From: Primorskyibacter flagellatus
GTDB taxonomy: Bacteria > Pseudomonadota > Alphaproteobacteria > Rhodobacterales > Rhodobacteraceae
Assembly (NCBI RefSeq): GCF_900176485.1
Contig: NZ_FWYD01000008.1
Coordinates: 56,482-120,481 of the forward strand
Length of the DNA stretch: 64,000 nt
Direction: 5' to 3'
The notes below the pieces were generated by a model. That model ran no database searches. It was given only the letters and a program-made list of their open reading frames with translations, and was not told where the DNA came from. A program made the translations under genes and the position numbers. Positions 44,547 to 54,301 of this stretch are shown piece by piece; position 1 is the first letter of the stretch, and each line of letters opens with the position of its first letter.

Positions 44547-47420
44547 ATGGACACCGGCGGCATTTATCTTCCCATCATTGCCGCCTTGCCATTTGTCGGA
44601 GCCCTGATACCGGGCGTGATGATCCATGCAGGACGCACGGCCTGTGCCACCTACACATTCATGGCCAGCGCGCTTGCCTTCGTCCTGCTGATGCTGTCAG
44701 CCCCTGCGGTGATGCGCGGCGAGGTTCTGCAATTCCAGCTCGAATGGCTGCCGATGCTGGGGCTGAACGTCAATTTCATGCTCGACGGGTTGGGCCTGCT
44801 GTTTGCCGGGTTGATCCTTGGCATCGGGATGCTGATCATCCTCTACGCCCGTTTCTACCTGTCGCGCGAAGATCCGATGGGGCAGTTCTACACTTATCTG
44901 CTGCTGTTTCAGGGCGCGATGGTCGGCATTGTTCTGTCCGACAACATACTGCTTTTGCTGGTTTTCTGGGAACTGACCTCGCTGTCGTCCTTCCTGCTGA
45001 TCGGCTATTGGAAGCATCTGCCCGAGGGCCGTCAGGGCGCGCGCATGGCATTGACAGTCACCGGGCTTGGCGGGCTGGCGATGATTGCAGGCATGCTGAT
45101 CCTGGGCCAGATCGTCGGCAGCTTCGATCTGTCGGTGATCCTGCAAAACAAGGAGCTGATCCAGGCCAGCCCCTACTACCTGCCCGCGCTGATCCTGATC
45201 CTGATCGGCTGTTTCACCAAATCCGCGCAGTTCCCGTTCCATTTCTGGCTGCCGCATGCGATGGCCGCACCGACGCCCGTTTCGGCCTATCTGCATTCCG
45301 CCACGATGGTGAAGGCGGGCCTGTTCCTGATGGCGCGGATGTGGCCGGTTCTGTCGGGCACGCCGGAATGGTTCTATATCGTCGCCACCACCGGCCTGAT
45401 CACCATGGTGCTGGGCGCGGTGATCGCGCTGTTCAAGGATGATCTCAAGGCGCTGCTGGCGTTCTCGACCGTGTCGCATCTGGGCCTGATCACGATGCTT
45501 CTGGGCTTCGGGACAGAGGCTGCGGCACTGGTTGCCGTTTTCCACATCATCAACCATGCCACGTTCAAGGCATCGCTGTTCATGTGCGCGGGCATCGTCG
45601 ATCACGAGGCGCATACGCGCGACATCAAGCGTCTGGGCGGGCTGCGGCATCTGATGCCTGTGACCTTTGTCATCGTGACCATCGCGGCGCTGTCGATGGC
45701 CGGCATCCCGCCGCTCAACGGCTTTTTGTCCAAGGAAATGATGCTGGAGGAGGCGTCACATACTGCTTGGCTGAACAACCCGTGGATCCTGCCCGCACTT
45801 GCGACATTCGGGGCGGTATTCTCGGTCGCCTATTCGCTGCGGTTGATCGTGCATGTCTTCCTTGGTCCCAAACGCGACGACTATCCCGCGAAGCCGCATG
45901 ATCCGGGCTTCGGCATGTGGGCGGCTCCTGCCCTGCTGGTGGTTCTGGTCGTCCTGATCGGTCTGATGCCGAACCTGATCGCCGGTCCGCTGGTCGATGT
46001 GACGGCGGCGGCGGTGACCGGTGGTCATCCGCACGCGCATATCGCGCATTGGCATGGGCTGGTTCCGGCCTTCTGGATGTCGGTGATCGCGGTCGCAGCC
46101 GGGGCGGTGCTGCTGTCGCAGCACCGCCGTCTGGCACGCGGCTGGAATGCCGCCGCGCGCCCCGAGGCGAAAGTGATCTTCGACGCCATCACGCGTGCGG
46201 CGACACGGTCTTCGCATTGGTTGACCGACACGCTGCATAACGGGTCGATCACCCGCTACGGGGCGATCTTCGCCGCCGCCATCACCGCAGCCGGTGTCTT
46301 CGCCTGGGTCGAAAGCCCGATTGGGCCGACAACCCGCGACGCGCTGCCGATCAATCCGATCATGGCGATTGGCTGGGTGCTTTTGGTGATTTCCACCGGA
46401 TGTATCATCGCGTTCCACCGCAACCGCATCCTGGCGCTGGTCCTGCTGGGTGTGATCGGTCTGGCCGTGTCGATGGCCTTTGTCTACTTCTCGGCGCCGG
46501 ATCTTGCCCTGACGCAGATCTCTGTCGAGATCGTCACGATCATTCTGCTGCTGCTGGCATTGAACTTTCTGCCCCGGCGCACGCCTGTCGAAAGCGGCGC
46601 GCCCCGCCGTGTCCGTGACGCGGTGATCGCGGGCGGCACCGGGCTGGCAGTGTCGGTTCTGACCTACGCCATCCTGATGCGTGATTTCGCGGCAGAGAGT
46701 ATCTCTGCCTATCATCTTGCCAATTCCTACAAGGGCGGCGGCGGCACCAATGTGGTCAACGTGATCCTGGTGGATTTCCGTGGTTTCGATACTTTCGGCG
46801 AGATCATCGTCCTGGGCATCGCCGCGCTGGTGATCTACGCCCTGACGATGGGCGTGCTGCGTGGTCCCGGTGGTCGCTGGCTGGTCAACTGGGGCCCTGA
46901 CGAAGACGAGGCAGGCGACCGCCACCCGCTGATGATGGTGGTCATCACCCGGATGATCATGCCGATTGCGATCATGGTCGGTGCCTATATCTTCCTGCGG
47001 GGCCACAACGCGCCCGGCGGCGGGTTCATCGCGGGCCTGATCGTCGCCATCGCGCTGCTGATGCAGTATATGGCATCCGGTTTCGCCTGGGCCGAAGAGC
47101 GCCAGCGCTTTCATTACCATGCCGTGATTGCGGCCGGTGTGATGCTCGCCGCGCTGACCGGCATGGGCTCCTGGCTGGCAGGTCGGCAGTTCCTCAGCTC
47201 GTCCTACGGCTATATTCACATCCCCCCGATAGAGGAGTTCGAATGGGCGACCGCCATGGCTTTTGACACCGGTGTGTTCCTGACCGTCGTGGGGGCCGTC
47301 ATGCTGGCCCTGCACAGCCTGTCGAGCATGTCGCGCCGTACCGGCGAACAGGTTAACATCTTCCCGATGGATGTGAATCCGGGCCGCGAAAACCCGCCCG
47401 CCGACGGAAAGGAGACCTGA
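44547..47420 (+). CDS. mrpA: Mrp Na+/H+ antiporter subunit A with fused MrpB-like C-terminus
   Basis: This 957-residue membrane protein has about 20 hydrophobic segments. The first two thirds match the complex I NuoL-like MrpA core (LLVFWELTSLSSFLLIGYW, FPFHFWLPHAMAAPTPVSA, ending in the MbhD-like domain). The C-terminal part is the MrpB (MnhB) domain (RMIMPIAIMVGAYIFLRGHN, GGGFIAGLIVA), as in operons of the fused A/B type. It translocates protons and Na+ as part of the six-protein complex, giving pH and salt homeostasis suited to a marine organism. Confidence 0.95.
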   Translation: MDTGGIYLPIIAALPFVGALIPGVMIHAGRTACATYTFMASALAFVLLMLSAPAVMRGEVLQFQLEWLPMLGLNVNFMLDGLGLLFAGLILGIGMLIILYARFYLSREDPMGQFYTYLLLFQGAMVGIVLSDNILLLLVFWELTSLSSFLLIGYWKHLPEGRQGARMALTVTGLGGLAMIAGMLILGQIVGSFDLSVILQNKELIQASPYYLPALILILIGCFTKSAQFPFHFWLPHAMAAPTPVSAYLHSATMVKAGLFLMARMWPVLSGTPEWFYIVATTGLITMVLGAVIALFKDDLKALLAFSTVSHLGLITMLLGFGTEAAALVAVFHIINHATFKASLFMCAGIVDHEAHTRDIKRLGGLRHLMPVTFVIVTIAALSMAGIPPLNGFLSKEMMLEEASHTAWLNNPWILPALATFGAVFSVAYSLRLIVHVFLGPKRDDYPAKPHDPGFGMWAAPALLVVLVVLIGLMPNLIAGPLVDVTAAAVTGGHPHAHIAHWHGLVPAFWMSVIAVAAGAVLLSQHRRLARGWNAAARPEAKVIFDAITRAATRSSHWLTDTLHNGSITRYGAIFAAAITAAGVFAWVESPIGPTTRDALPINPIMAIGWVLLVISTGCIIAFHRNRILALVLLGVIGLAVSMAFVYFSAPDLALTQISVEIVTIILLLLALNFLPRRTPVESGAPRRVRDAVIAGGTGLAVSVLTYAILMRDFAAESISAYHLANSYKGGGGTNVVNVILVDFRGFDTFGEIIVLGIAALVIYALTMGVLRGPGGRWLVNWGPDEDEAGDRHPLMMVVITRMIMPIAIMVGAYIFLRGHNAPGGGFIAGLIVAIALLMQYMASGFAWAEERQRFHYHAVIAAGVMLAALTGMGSWLAGRQFLSSSYGYIHIPPIEEFEWATAMAFDTGVFLTVVGAVMLALHSLSSMSRRTGEQVNIFPMDVNPGRENPPADGKET

Positions 47421-47421
47421 G

Positions 47422-47784
47422 ATGGAGCTTCTCATGGCCAGTGCAATCGGCGTTCTGACCGCCGGGGGCATGTATCTTGTGCTGCGGCTGCGCAGCTTTC
47501 CGGTGATCCTGGGTGTATCGCTGCTGTCCTACGCGGTGAACCTGTTCCTGTTCTCGTCCGGCAGGCTGGTGGTGAACATGCCGCCGATCCTGACCGATGA
47601 CGCGACGGGCTATACCGATCCGCTGCCGCAGGCGCTGGTTCTGACCGCCATCGTGATCTCTTTCGGGATGTCGGCGGTGGTGGTGATGCTGGCGCTTGGC
47701 GCCTACCTGTCCTCGCGCACCGACGAGATTGACATGGACGACCCCGATCCCGTCCCCGAAGCAGAGCCGGGAGCCATCGAATGA
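47422..47784 (+). CDS. mrpC: Mrp antiporter subunit C
   Basis: This 120-residue, three-segment membrane protein resembles NuoK, starting MELLMASAIGVLTAGGMYLV. The conserved region DPLPQALVLTAIVISFGMSA identifies MrpC. It begins one base after mrpA and overlaps mrpD by 4 bases. The acidic cytoplasmic tail (MDDPDPVPEAEPGAIE) is dispensable-looking. Confidence 0.94.
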   Translation: MELLMASAIGVLTAGGMYLVLRLRSFPVILGVSLLSYAVNLFLFSSGRLVVNMPPILTDDATGYTDPLPQALVLTAIVISFGMSAVVVMLALGAYLSSRTDEIDMDDPDPVPEAEPGAIE

Positions 47785-49421
47785 CCCATTGGATCATTGC
47801 CCCCATCGTGCTGCCGGCGGTTCTGGCAGCCGTTATCGTGATGTCGATGCGCCACCATGTGCTGCTGCAACGCATCTTCAGCATTGCCGGTCTGACTGCC
47901 CTGATCGCCATCGCTGCCGGGCTGGCGGTCCAGTCCTCGGGCGGCACGATAGAGGTCTACGACCTTGGCAACTGGCCCGCCCCTTTCGGAATCGTTCTGG
48001 TGCTGGACCGTCTGTCGGCCATGATGGTGCTGTTGACGGCGGTGCTGGCGCTTGTGGTCACGCTATATGCCACGGGCACGGACTGGGACCGGCGCGGCAA
48101 CCATTTCCATGCGCTCATGCAGTTTCAGGTCATGGGCATCATGGGGGCCTTTCTGACCGGCGACATCTTCAACCTGTTCGTGTTTTTCGAGATCCTCCTG
48201 ATTGCCTCATACGGTCTGATGATCCATGCCGGCGGCACCCGGCGTCTGCGCGCGGGGCTGCAATATGTGGTGTTCAACCTGCTGGGCTCTACCCTGTTTC
48301 TATTCGCCTTGGGCACGATCTACGCCACCACCGGCACGCTCAACATGGCCGATCTGGCCGTGCGTGTCGCCGAGATCCCTGAATCCGACATTGCGCTGAT
48401 CCGCATCGGGGCGGTGCTTCTGCTGACCGTCTTCGCGATCAAAGCCGCGCTTCTGCCCCTGCATTTCTGGCTGCCCGAAACCTATGCCGAGGCCCCTGCC
48501 CCGGTGACCGCGCTTTTTGCGGTGATGACCAAGGTCGGCGCCTATTCGATCCTTCGGGTCTATACGCTGATCTTCGGGCCGGACCTGCGGGCGACGGCGG
48601 ATGTTGTGACACCGCTGCTGATGGGCGCGGCCCTGATCACCATCATCATCGGCATGATCGGCGTTCTGGGAACCAACAGGCTGGGACGGCTGGCGGCGTT
48701 TTCGGTGATCGCGTCGATGGGCACTGTCTTTGTGGCCATGTCCTCCTTCACGCCCGAAACCACCTCGGCGACGTTGTATTACATCCTGCATTCGACACTG
48801 GCGACCGCGTTGCTGTTCCTGACCGTGGACATGGTACGAGAGCGGCGTCAGGGCAGTTCCGACGGCTACGCCACGCTGCCCGCTTTTCACCAGCAAGGGC
48901 TGATCGCGGCGCTCTTTTTTGCTGCGGCCATCGCCATGGTTGGCATGCCGCCCCTGTCTGGCTTTGTCGGCAAACTGCTGATCCTGAAAGCTGTCTGGCC
49001 GCTGCCGGGCGCTGCCGCAATCTGGGCCGTGATCCTGATCACGTCTTTGGTGGCCATCGTGGGCTTTGGGCAGGGCGGCAGCGCCGTATTCTGGAAGACC
49101 CGCCCTGCGGACGAAGAACCTTCCGACGAAAATGCCCCTGTAGAGACACCCCCCGCGCCGAAGCAGGGTCTTGCCTTTACCGCAGCCTTCTCCTTGCTTG
49201 CCGGCATCATCCTGTTGACCGTTTTTGCCGGACCGGTGATGGGCTATCTGAACGCCACTTCCGCGCAGCTTTACGAACGGCAAGGCTATATCTCGGCGGT
49301 GCTGACAGGACCGGACCGGATCGGCGGCGACAAGGGCGACAAGGGCCACGGGGCTGACGCCTATGGCGACACGGATGGACATGGCGTGACCGACACCCCT
49401 GCCGCTGAAAAGGAGCACTAG
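47781..49421 (+). CDS. mrpD: Mrp antiporter subunit D
   Basis: This 546-residue NuoN/NuoM-like subunit has about 14 hydrophobic segments. The antiporter motifs include FFEILLIASYGLMIHAGG, ALLPLHFWLPETYAEAPAPV with the conserved charged pair, and MVGMPPLSGFVGKLLIL. The C-terminal tail is rich in Asp, Gly and Lys. It is coupled to mrpC by ATGA overlap and followed 3 bases later by mrpE. Confidence 0.95.
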   Translation: MTHWIIAPIVLPAVLAAVIVMSMRHHVLLQRIFSIAGLTALIAIAAGLAVQSSGGTIEVYDLGNWPAPFGIVLVLDRLSAMMVLLTAVLALVVTLYATGTDWDRRGNHFHALMQFQVMGIMGAFLTGDIFNLFVFFEILLIASYGLMIHAGGTRRLRAGLQYVVFNLLGSTLFLFALGTIYATTGTLNMADLAVRVAEIPESDIALIRIGAVLLLTVFAIKAALLPLHFWLPETYAEAPAPVTALFAVMTKVGAYSILRVYTLIFGPDLRATADVVTPLLMGAALITIIIGMIGVLGTNRLGRLAAFSVIASMGTVFVAMSSFTPETTSATLYYILHSTLATALLFLTVDMVRERRQGSSDGYATLPAFHQQGLIAALFFAAAIAMVGMPPLSGFVGKLLILKAVWPLPGAAAIWAVILITSLVAIVGFGQGGSAVFWKTRPADEEPSDENAPVETPPAPKQGLAFTAAFSLLAGIILLTVFAGPVMGYLNATSAQLYERQGYISAVLTGPDRIGGDKGDKGHGADAYGDTDGHGVTDTPAAEKEH

Positions 49422-49424
49422 CCC

Positions 49425-49916
49425 ATGTTGCGCAAACTCCTGCCCCACCCGCTGTTGACGCTGACCCTGATCGTGGTCTGGCAGATGCTGGTCAACAAGC
49501 TGACACCGGGCAATCTGTTGCTGGGGCTGATCCTTGGCCTGACAATTCCTTTCGTGACTGCCGCGTATTGGCCGAACCGCGCCCGGCTGCGCAACCCTGT
49601 CGGGATCGTGGCATATGTCTGCATCGTGATCTGGGACATCATCGTCGCCAATATCGAGGTCGCCTATATCATCCTGTTCAAATCCAACGCCAACACCCAC
49701 CCCGCCTGGATCACCATCCCGCTGGAATTGCGCACACCCGAAGCGATCACCGTCCTGGCCGGCACGATCACCCTGACACCGGGCACCGTATCCAGCGATC
49801 TGTCCGGTGATGGCGGGGCTTTGCTGGTCCATTGCCTTGATGCACCCGACCCCGACGCCGTGCGGGACCAGATCAAGGACCGTTACGAACGCCGCCTGAA
49901 GGAGATTTTCGAATGA
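49425..49916 (+). CDS. mrpE: Mrp antiporter subunit E
   Basis: This 163-residue protein has two to three N-terminal hydrophobic segments (LTLTLIVVWQMLVNKLTPGN, VGIVAYVCIVIWDIIVANIE) and a soluble C-terminal domain with ITVLAGTITLTPGTVSSDL, the MrpE/MnhE family signature. It overlaps mrpF by 4 bases (ATGA). Confidence 0.94.
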   Translation: MLRKLLPHPLLTLTLIVVWQMLVNKLTPGNLLLGLILGLTIPFVTAAYWPNRARLRNPVGIVAYVCIVIWDIIVANIEVAYIILFKSNANTHPAWITIPLELRTPEAITVLAGTITLTPGTVSSDLSGDGGALLVHCLDAPDPDAVRDQIKDRYERRLKEIFE

Positions 49917-50182
49917 TCGAATATGCCCTGCTTTTCGCGCTGGCCTGCTATGGTGCGGCGCTGTTGATGAACATCTACCGCATCGTCATCGCCCCCGGCG
50001 TCGGCGACCGGATCTTGGCATTGGATACGCTGGTGATCAATGCCATCGCCCTGTTGACCCTGTTTGGCATCCATCAAAGCACGACGATGTATTTCGAGGC
50101 CGCTCTAATCATCGCAATGACCGGCTTTGTTTCCACCGTTTCCTACACGCGCTTCATGCTGCGTGGCGACATTATCGAGTGA
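49913..50182 (+). CDS. mrpF: Mrp antiporter subunit F
   Basis: This 89-residue protein has three membrane segments, with RIVIAPGVGDRILALDTLVI as the MrpF signature. Length and position between mrpE and mrpG fit the family. It starts within the mrpE stop codon. Confidence 0.93.
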   Translation: MIEYALLFALACYGAALLMNIYRIVIAPGVGDRILALDTLVINAIALLTLFGIHQSTTMYFEAALIIAMTGFVSTVSYTRFMLRGDIIE

Positions 50183-50190
50183 GGCTGGAC

Positions 50191-50562
50191 ATGATCGTAG
50201 AAATTCTCATCTCCGTCGGGCTGGTGATCAGCGGTATCTTTGGCATTGTCGGGTCTTTCGGCCTGATCAAACTACCAGACCCGATGATGCGCCTGCACGC
50301 GCCCACCAAGGCGACCACGCTGGGCGTCGGCGGCGCGCTGATTGCCTCCATGCTCTATTTCGGACTGGTCGAGGGGCATCTGTCCTTCCATGAGCTGATG
50401 ATCACGGTGTTCCTGTTCCTGACCGCCCCCGTGACCGGACATTTCATCGCCAAGACCCATATCCACCGAAACGAAACGCCCGACACCCTTCCCCCCACCG
50501 GCACATCGCGCCCCTGGGCAAGCTTCGACCATCCCGAGAACGAACCGGCCGCCAAGAGCTGA
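50191..50562 (+). CDS. mrpG: Mrp antiporter subunit G
   Basis: This 123-residue protein has three membrane segments and the MrpG motif GSFGLIKLPDPMMRLHAPTK. ATG at 50191 is preferred because GAGG stands 6-7 bases upstream and the family starts with a membrane helix (MIVEILISVGLVISGIFGIV). A GTG at 50179 overlapping mrpF is an alternative. Last gene of the operon. Confidence 0.92.
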   Translation: MIVEILISVGLVISGIFGIVGSFGLIKLPDPMMRLHAPTKATTLGVGGALIASMLYFGLVEGHLSFHELMITVFLFLTAPVTGHFIAKTHIHRNETPDTLPPTGTSRPWASFDHPENEPAAKS

Positions 50563-50631
50563 CAGCCCTAGGCCGTTTTTACACAAGAAATTCCCACCGG
50601 GCACCGATCGTGAGTCAAGCTGGTATCTGCA

Positions 50632-51085
50632 ATGGAGACCAACTTGGCACGAGACCAGATGTCGGACGAGGAATGGACATTATTTGAAAGCGTCATCCAG
50701 GCTGTCAATGAGAACCGAGATCACGCCAGGCCAGACGTCCGATTACCTTGGGTTCGATCTGGTCATGGCCGACAACCTGCCAGAGCCAAGCGTCCTGTTG
50801 GCAGACAGAGGTTAATATGCTGACCGCATTCGGAAAACGATGCAGGCGCGGGACCTGCGCACCCAAATTCCCATGCGCAAATCACGCAGGCTGCACGTCG
50901 GCTTGGATCATTTGCTGTCTCCCTTGCGCAATCTCATCGGGCGGTGCTGCAACAAGTTGAAGAACGCCCGCCGGGCCGCCACCCGCTACGATAAGGCCGC
51001 CGAAAGCTTCCTTGGCTTCATAGACATCACGTCCATCCAACTTTGGGTGCGCTTTTTGCCAACATGTCCTTGGATCAGCCGATCT
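50632..51085 (+). pseudogene. Remnant of an IS5-family transposase
   Basis: The start (ARDQMSDEEWTLFESVI) matches the N-terminus of IS5-type transposases. After an internal deletion near 50730 the sequence shifts frame to DYLGFDLVMADNLPEPSVLL, then ADRG and an in-frame TAA where the family has ADRGYDAD. It continues with MRKSRRLHVGLDHLL, CCNKLKNARRAATRYDKAAE and SFLGFIDITSIQLWVRF, the family C-terminus. Frame changes, a stop and missing middle show it cannot transpose. No terminal repeats were recognised. Confidence 0.8.
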
Positions 51086-51207
51086 TGATAAATAGCTTCG
51101 ATTTCTATTTGAAGAATCAGACTGCCAGCGCACGATGGCTCTCCTCATACTGAAAAGCACTCGCGTGGTTTTTTCAGGCGAGACGGTGGCCCGCGAACTG
51201 GATCGGA

Positions 51208-51492
51208 TTGCTGAGTTGCGCGGCTAAGGTGGCTCATTTTGACAGACGGGCCTTCAAGCCGCACCGTATCTTTGCGTCCTTCGTATCGGATGGCGACACG
51301 GAAAACCTTTATCTCACACCATCAGAGCAAGAACATTGGTGCGATCGCCTTCCTGATACGTTTTTGCCCGTCCCCAACAAATGGGGTGCCAAGGGATGGA
51401 CCCAGGTCGGGCTCGCGACGATCAAGCCGATGGTACCACTTCCTGCGCTGCGCGTTGCATGGCTCAATGGTGGAGGTACTCAGCCGTCATAG
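51208..51492 (+). pseudogene. MmcQ/YjbR-like C-terminal fragment
   Basis: About 75 residues (FKPHRIFASFVSDGDTENLY, then VPNKWGAKGWTQVGLATI) resemble the C-terminal half of MmcQ/YjbR-family proteins. An upstream half of the domain was not found in any frame. The rest of 51086-51518 shows nothing recognisable. Identification is tentative. Confidence 0.4.
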
Positions 51493-51518
51493 TGGCACAA
51501 ATCGACTTGCCGCGCACC

Positions 51519-51947
51519 TCAGTCGTCGACTGGATTTGCTTCAACATGGCGTTTGAAGTTGTACAGGATCGCCTGCCAGCCATCGCGCTGCATGTCGATC
51601 GAGTTCTGGTCTTCCGCGTCGAAAGTGGTGGTGACCGTCGTCTTCCCGCCAGCGGACTCGAATGTCGTTCGGGCCTTGCGCCCATCGCTCATGGCCATCG
51701 TCAGCGCTTCATGAGGCTCGATCTCCTCATAGACAGCCTCGAGATCGAAGCCGAAACTACCGTCCTTGGCTTCCATCCGCGCCTTGTAGGCGCCGCCGAC
51801 CTTCAGATCGGCTTCGGCGCTCGGGCAACACCAATCATCGGAAGCGAAGTTCCATTGCGTAATGTCGGCCGGCGTCGTGTAGTTTTTCCAGACACGTTCG
51901 ACGGGTGCGTCGATCGTGGCCTCGATCGTGACCTTCTGGGTGCTCAT
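51519..51947 (-). CDS. SRPBCC (AHSA1-type) domain protein
   Basis: This 142-residue protein starts MSTQKVTIEATIDAPVERVW and continues with the AHSA1/START-like pattern (WNFASDDWCCPSAEADLKVG, then MQRDGWQAILYNFKRHVEA). These helix-grip folds bind hydrophobic ligands; the exact role is unknown. It is the last gene of the one-strand run 51519-55438, separated by 152 bases from the DUF1428 gene. Confidence 0.85.
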   Translation of the reverse strand: MSTQKVTIEATIDAPVERVWKNYTTPADITQWNFASDDWCCPSAEADLKVGGAYKARMEAKDGSFGFDLEAVYEEIEPHEALTMAMSDGRKARTTFESAGGKTTVTTTFDAEDQNSIDMQRDGWQAILYNFKRHVEANPVDD

Positions 51948-52099
51948 ACTCTTTTCCTTCGTCCTTGGTTGTGTTTCAAAATTCACCGCTGGCGGGAAAC
52001 GGCAGCGTTCTACTCATCAGCAGTCAGCGATGCCCATCCAAAGGCTGGTCACACACCGGCGCAGTGTCGATTACGCGCAAGATAGCCGTTTCGGCATTT

Positions 52100-52477
52100 T
52101 CAGACTTCGACCACTGGTTCGAAGCCGCCATAGATCAGCCGTTTGCCGTCGAACGGCATCGGGTTCTTTTCGGGATCCATGCGTGGATCGGCCTTTTCCG
52201 GATGTTCCATCCAGTCAAACATCGTCTTCATCGCCGCATCACGGGTTTCCTTGTCGGGCCATTCGATCCAGGAAAAGACGACCGTTTCGTCCTCTTTCGC
52301 CTGAACCGCCTTTCCGAAATCCGTGACCTTTCCGACTTGCACATCGTCGCCCCAGCATTCGACCACGCGAGTTGCACCGAGGTCGATGAACACGCTGTCT
52401 CCCAGCTTGGCGTGGTCGATGAATTTTTGCTTGTTCGCGGTCGGTACCGCGATAACGAAGCCATCTATATATGACAT
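52100..52477 (-). CDS. DUF1428 family protein
   Basis: This 125-residue protein starts MSYIDGFVIAVPTANKQKFI and contains VVFSWIEWPDKETRDAAM and FDGKRLIYGGFEPVVE, the DUF1428 pattern. The fold is a ferredoxin-like dimeric alpha-beta barrel; no activity is established. It lies 24 bases after the GFA gene in the same run. Confidence 0.87.
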   Translation of the reverse strand: MSYIDGFVIAVPTANKQKFIDHAKLGDSVFIDLGATRVVECWGDDVQVGKVTDFGKAVQAKEDETVVFSWIEWPDKETRDAAMKTMFDWMEHPEKADPRMDPEKNPMPFDGKRLIYGGFEPVVEV

Positions 52478-52501
52478 TTGGACCTCCGGTTCGGGTTTCC
52501 T

Positions 52502-52855
52502 TTACATCGAACGCCCGTCGACATGGGTCGGGGACAGTTCCCGCGGATCAATCCCTTCGAGCGCGTTCACGTTGATTGCGGCAATCTTGGTTCCGTCCGG
52601 CATATGGCCATAGGAGAAGCTCTGGATGCCGCAGGTCTTGCAGAAGAGATTCGCGATCTCGTGCTTGTTAAAGCGGTACTCGGTCAGGTTCTCCGCGCCG
52701 GAGTGCAGGACGAAGCTATCTCGCGGTGCAAAGGCCAAGACGACGCCGAGCGGCTGGCAGCGCGAACAGTTGCAGGTGATCGACTGATCGAGGTCCAGGT
52801 CGACATCGAAGGACACGGCCCCGCATTGGCAGCCGCCCTTGTAATGCTTTGCCAT
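52502..52855 (-). CDS. GFA/CENP-V family zinc protein
   Basis: This 117-residue protein carries the Cys pattern of the glutathione-dependent formaldehyde-activating enzyme family: GGCQCGAVSF, CNCSRC and FCKTCG, seven Cys that bind zinc. Some members act on glutathione adducts, but most are uncharacterised. It begins 4 bases after the VOC gene, so the two are coupled. Confidence 0.88.
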   Translation of the reverse strand: MAKHYKGGCQCGAVSFDVDLDLDQSITCNCSRCQPLGVVLAFAPRDSFVLHSGAENLTEYRFNKHEIANLFCKTCGIQSFSYGHMPDGTKIAAINVNALEGIDPRELSPTHVDGRSM

Positions 52856-52859
52856 CAGG

Positions 52860-53342
52860 TCATTCTCCTTTTGCCGTCGCTTCCAGCGCGGCTGTGTCGA
52901 TCTTGTGCATGGTCAGCATCGCCTCGAAGGCACGCCTGGCCTGGTCGCGGTCGGCCCCTGTCGTCAGGTCGAGCAACAGTTGCGGCGTGATCTGCCACGA
53001 GTGCCCCCAGCGATCCTTGCACCAGCCGCAGGCGCTTTCCTGTCCACCATTGCTGACAATCGCGTTCCAGTAGCGATCGGTCTCTTCCTGGTTCTCGGTG
53101 ACGACCATAAAGCTGACGGCCTCGTTCGGAGTGAAGGTCGGACCGCCGTTCAGGCCGACGAATTTGCGCCCGAGAACAGTGAATTCGACGGTCAGTTCAT
53201 CGCCCTGCTTTCCGCCGGGATAGTCGGAGGCTGCGGTATTCACCCGGTCGACGTGGCTGTCGGGAAATGTCGCGGCGTAGAATTCGGCCGCTTTCTTGGC
53301 TTCGCCGTGATCGTACCACAGGCAGGTGAAGAGATCGGTCAT
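52860..53342 (-). CDS. VOC family protein (PhnB-like)
   Basis: This 160-residue protein of the PhnB/3-demethylubiquinone-methyltransferase-like VOC group has [40 protein letters not shown] and [16 protein letters not shown]. These are the paired beta-alpha-beta units of the vicinal oxygen chelate fold. The catalytic function is unknown despite the historical name. It is a distant paralogue of the protein at 54302. Confidence 0.87.
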   Translation of the reverse strand: MTDLFTCLWYDHGEAKKAAEFYAATFPDSHVDRVNTAASDYPGGKQGDELTVEFTVLGRKFVGLNGGPTFTPNEAVSFMVVTENQEETDRYWNAIVSNGGQESACGWCKDRWGHSWQITPQLLLDLTTGADRDQARRAFEAMLTMHKIDTAALEATAKGE

Positions 53343-53404
53343 TTGGTTCTCCTCTCAGTGTTGAGTGATCCAAGGCTTGCGCCCGCAGAGGGTCTGGTAC
53401 CGCG

Positions 53405-54268
53405 CTATTCAAAGAATCCCTTCGGTGCCTCGCCCTGAAGGAAGGGTTCGATGAACGCGTGCAGAAGCTCGGGCTGGTTGATGACCGCAGTGTGGGACGT
53501 CGCCGGCATCACCGCGAGGCGGGACTCCGGCAGCGGCTGGCCCATGTCGCCCATGCCGCCGCCACCAAGCAGGCGGAACATCGAGACCGTGTGTTCCAGA
53601 GTCGCGACGTCGGCATCGCCGGTGATGACCAGCACCGGTGTTTCCATCACCTCCACCGCCTCGCCCCAGGCCATCGGCTCATGTTCGAGCGCGATCAGCT
53701 TTTCGACGAGAGCCGGAAACCCGTCGGGATCGGCGGCCAACTCGCGGTACTCCGCGGCGAACGGCATCTCCAGGAACATCTCGACACTCATCTGCGGGAC
53801 GAAGTCCTTGAACGCGGGCTGCCAGCCGTCGAAATCGTAGGCGACGGAGGCCGCGACGAGTTGATCAACCTTTTCGGGATAATCGAGCGCCAGCCGGAGC
53901 CCGGCAGCGGCCCCCATCGAATAACCGAACACATCGGCCGTCTCGATTCCGACCGCATCCATGAAGGCGGCCACATCGCCTGCAAGGTTCGGATAGGTGA
54001 TCGGCCGGTCGATGTCGGTCGTGCGGCCGTGCCCCTGGAATTCCAGCGCATAGACCTGATGCGACTCTGCCAGCATCGGGATGATTTCGCCCATCGACGG
54101 GATATTCATATAGGCACCGTGCAGGACGATCAGCGGATCGCCGGTCCCGGAAACCTCGTAGTACATCTGCATGCCGTTGACATCGACGCGGTCACCTATC
54201 GGCTTGCTGTCTGCCAATGCCGGACATGCTACTGCGAGTGCCGCAGTGACTAGAACAGCACGAAACAT
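53405..54268 (-). CDS. Secreted alpha/beta hydrolase
   Basis: This 287-residue protein has a signal peptide at residues 1-19 (LVTAALAVACPALA). The alpha/beta hydrolase fold shows the oxyanion region LIVLHGAYMN, nucleophile elbow VFGYSMGAAAG, acid VITGDADV and His MPATSHTAVI. The substrate is unknown; predicted periplasmic or exported location distinguishes it from the cytoplasmic enzymes around it. Confidence 0.88.
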   Translation of the reverse strand: MFRAVLVTAALAVACPALADSKPIGDRVDVNGMQMYYEVSGTGDPLIVLHGAYMNIPSMGEIIPMLAESHQVYALEFQGHGRTTDIDRPITYPNLAGDVAAFMDAVGIETADVFGYSMGAAAGLRLALDYPEKVDQLVAASVAYDFDGWQPAFKDFVPQMSVEMFLEMPFAAEYRELAADPDGFPALVEKLIALEHEPMAWGEAVEVMETPVLVITGDADVATLEHTVSMFRLLGGGGMGDMGQPLPESRLAVMPATSHTAVINQPELLHAFIEPFLQGEAPKGFFE

Positions 54269-54301
54269 GATTGTGCCTCCTTTCCTGAAGCGGATTTTCG
54301 T

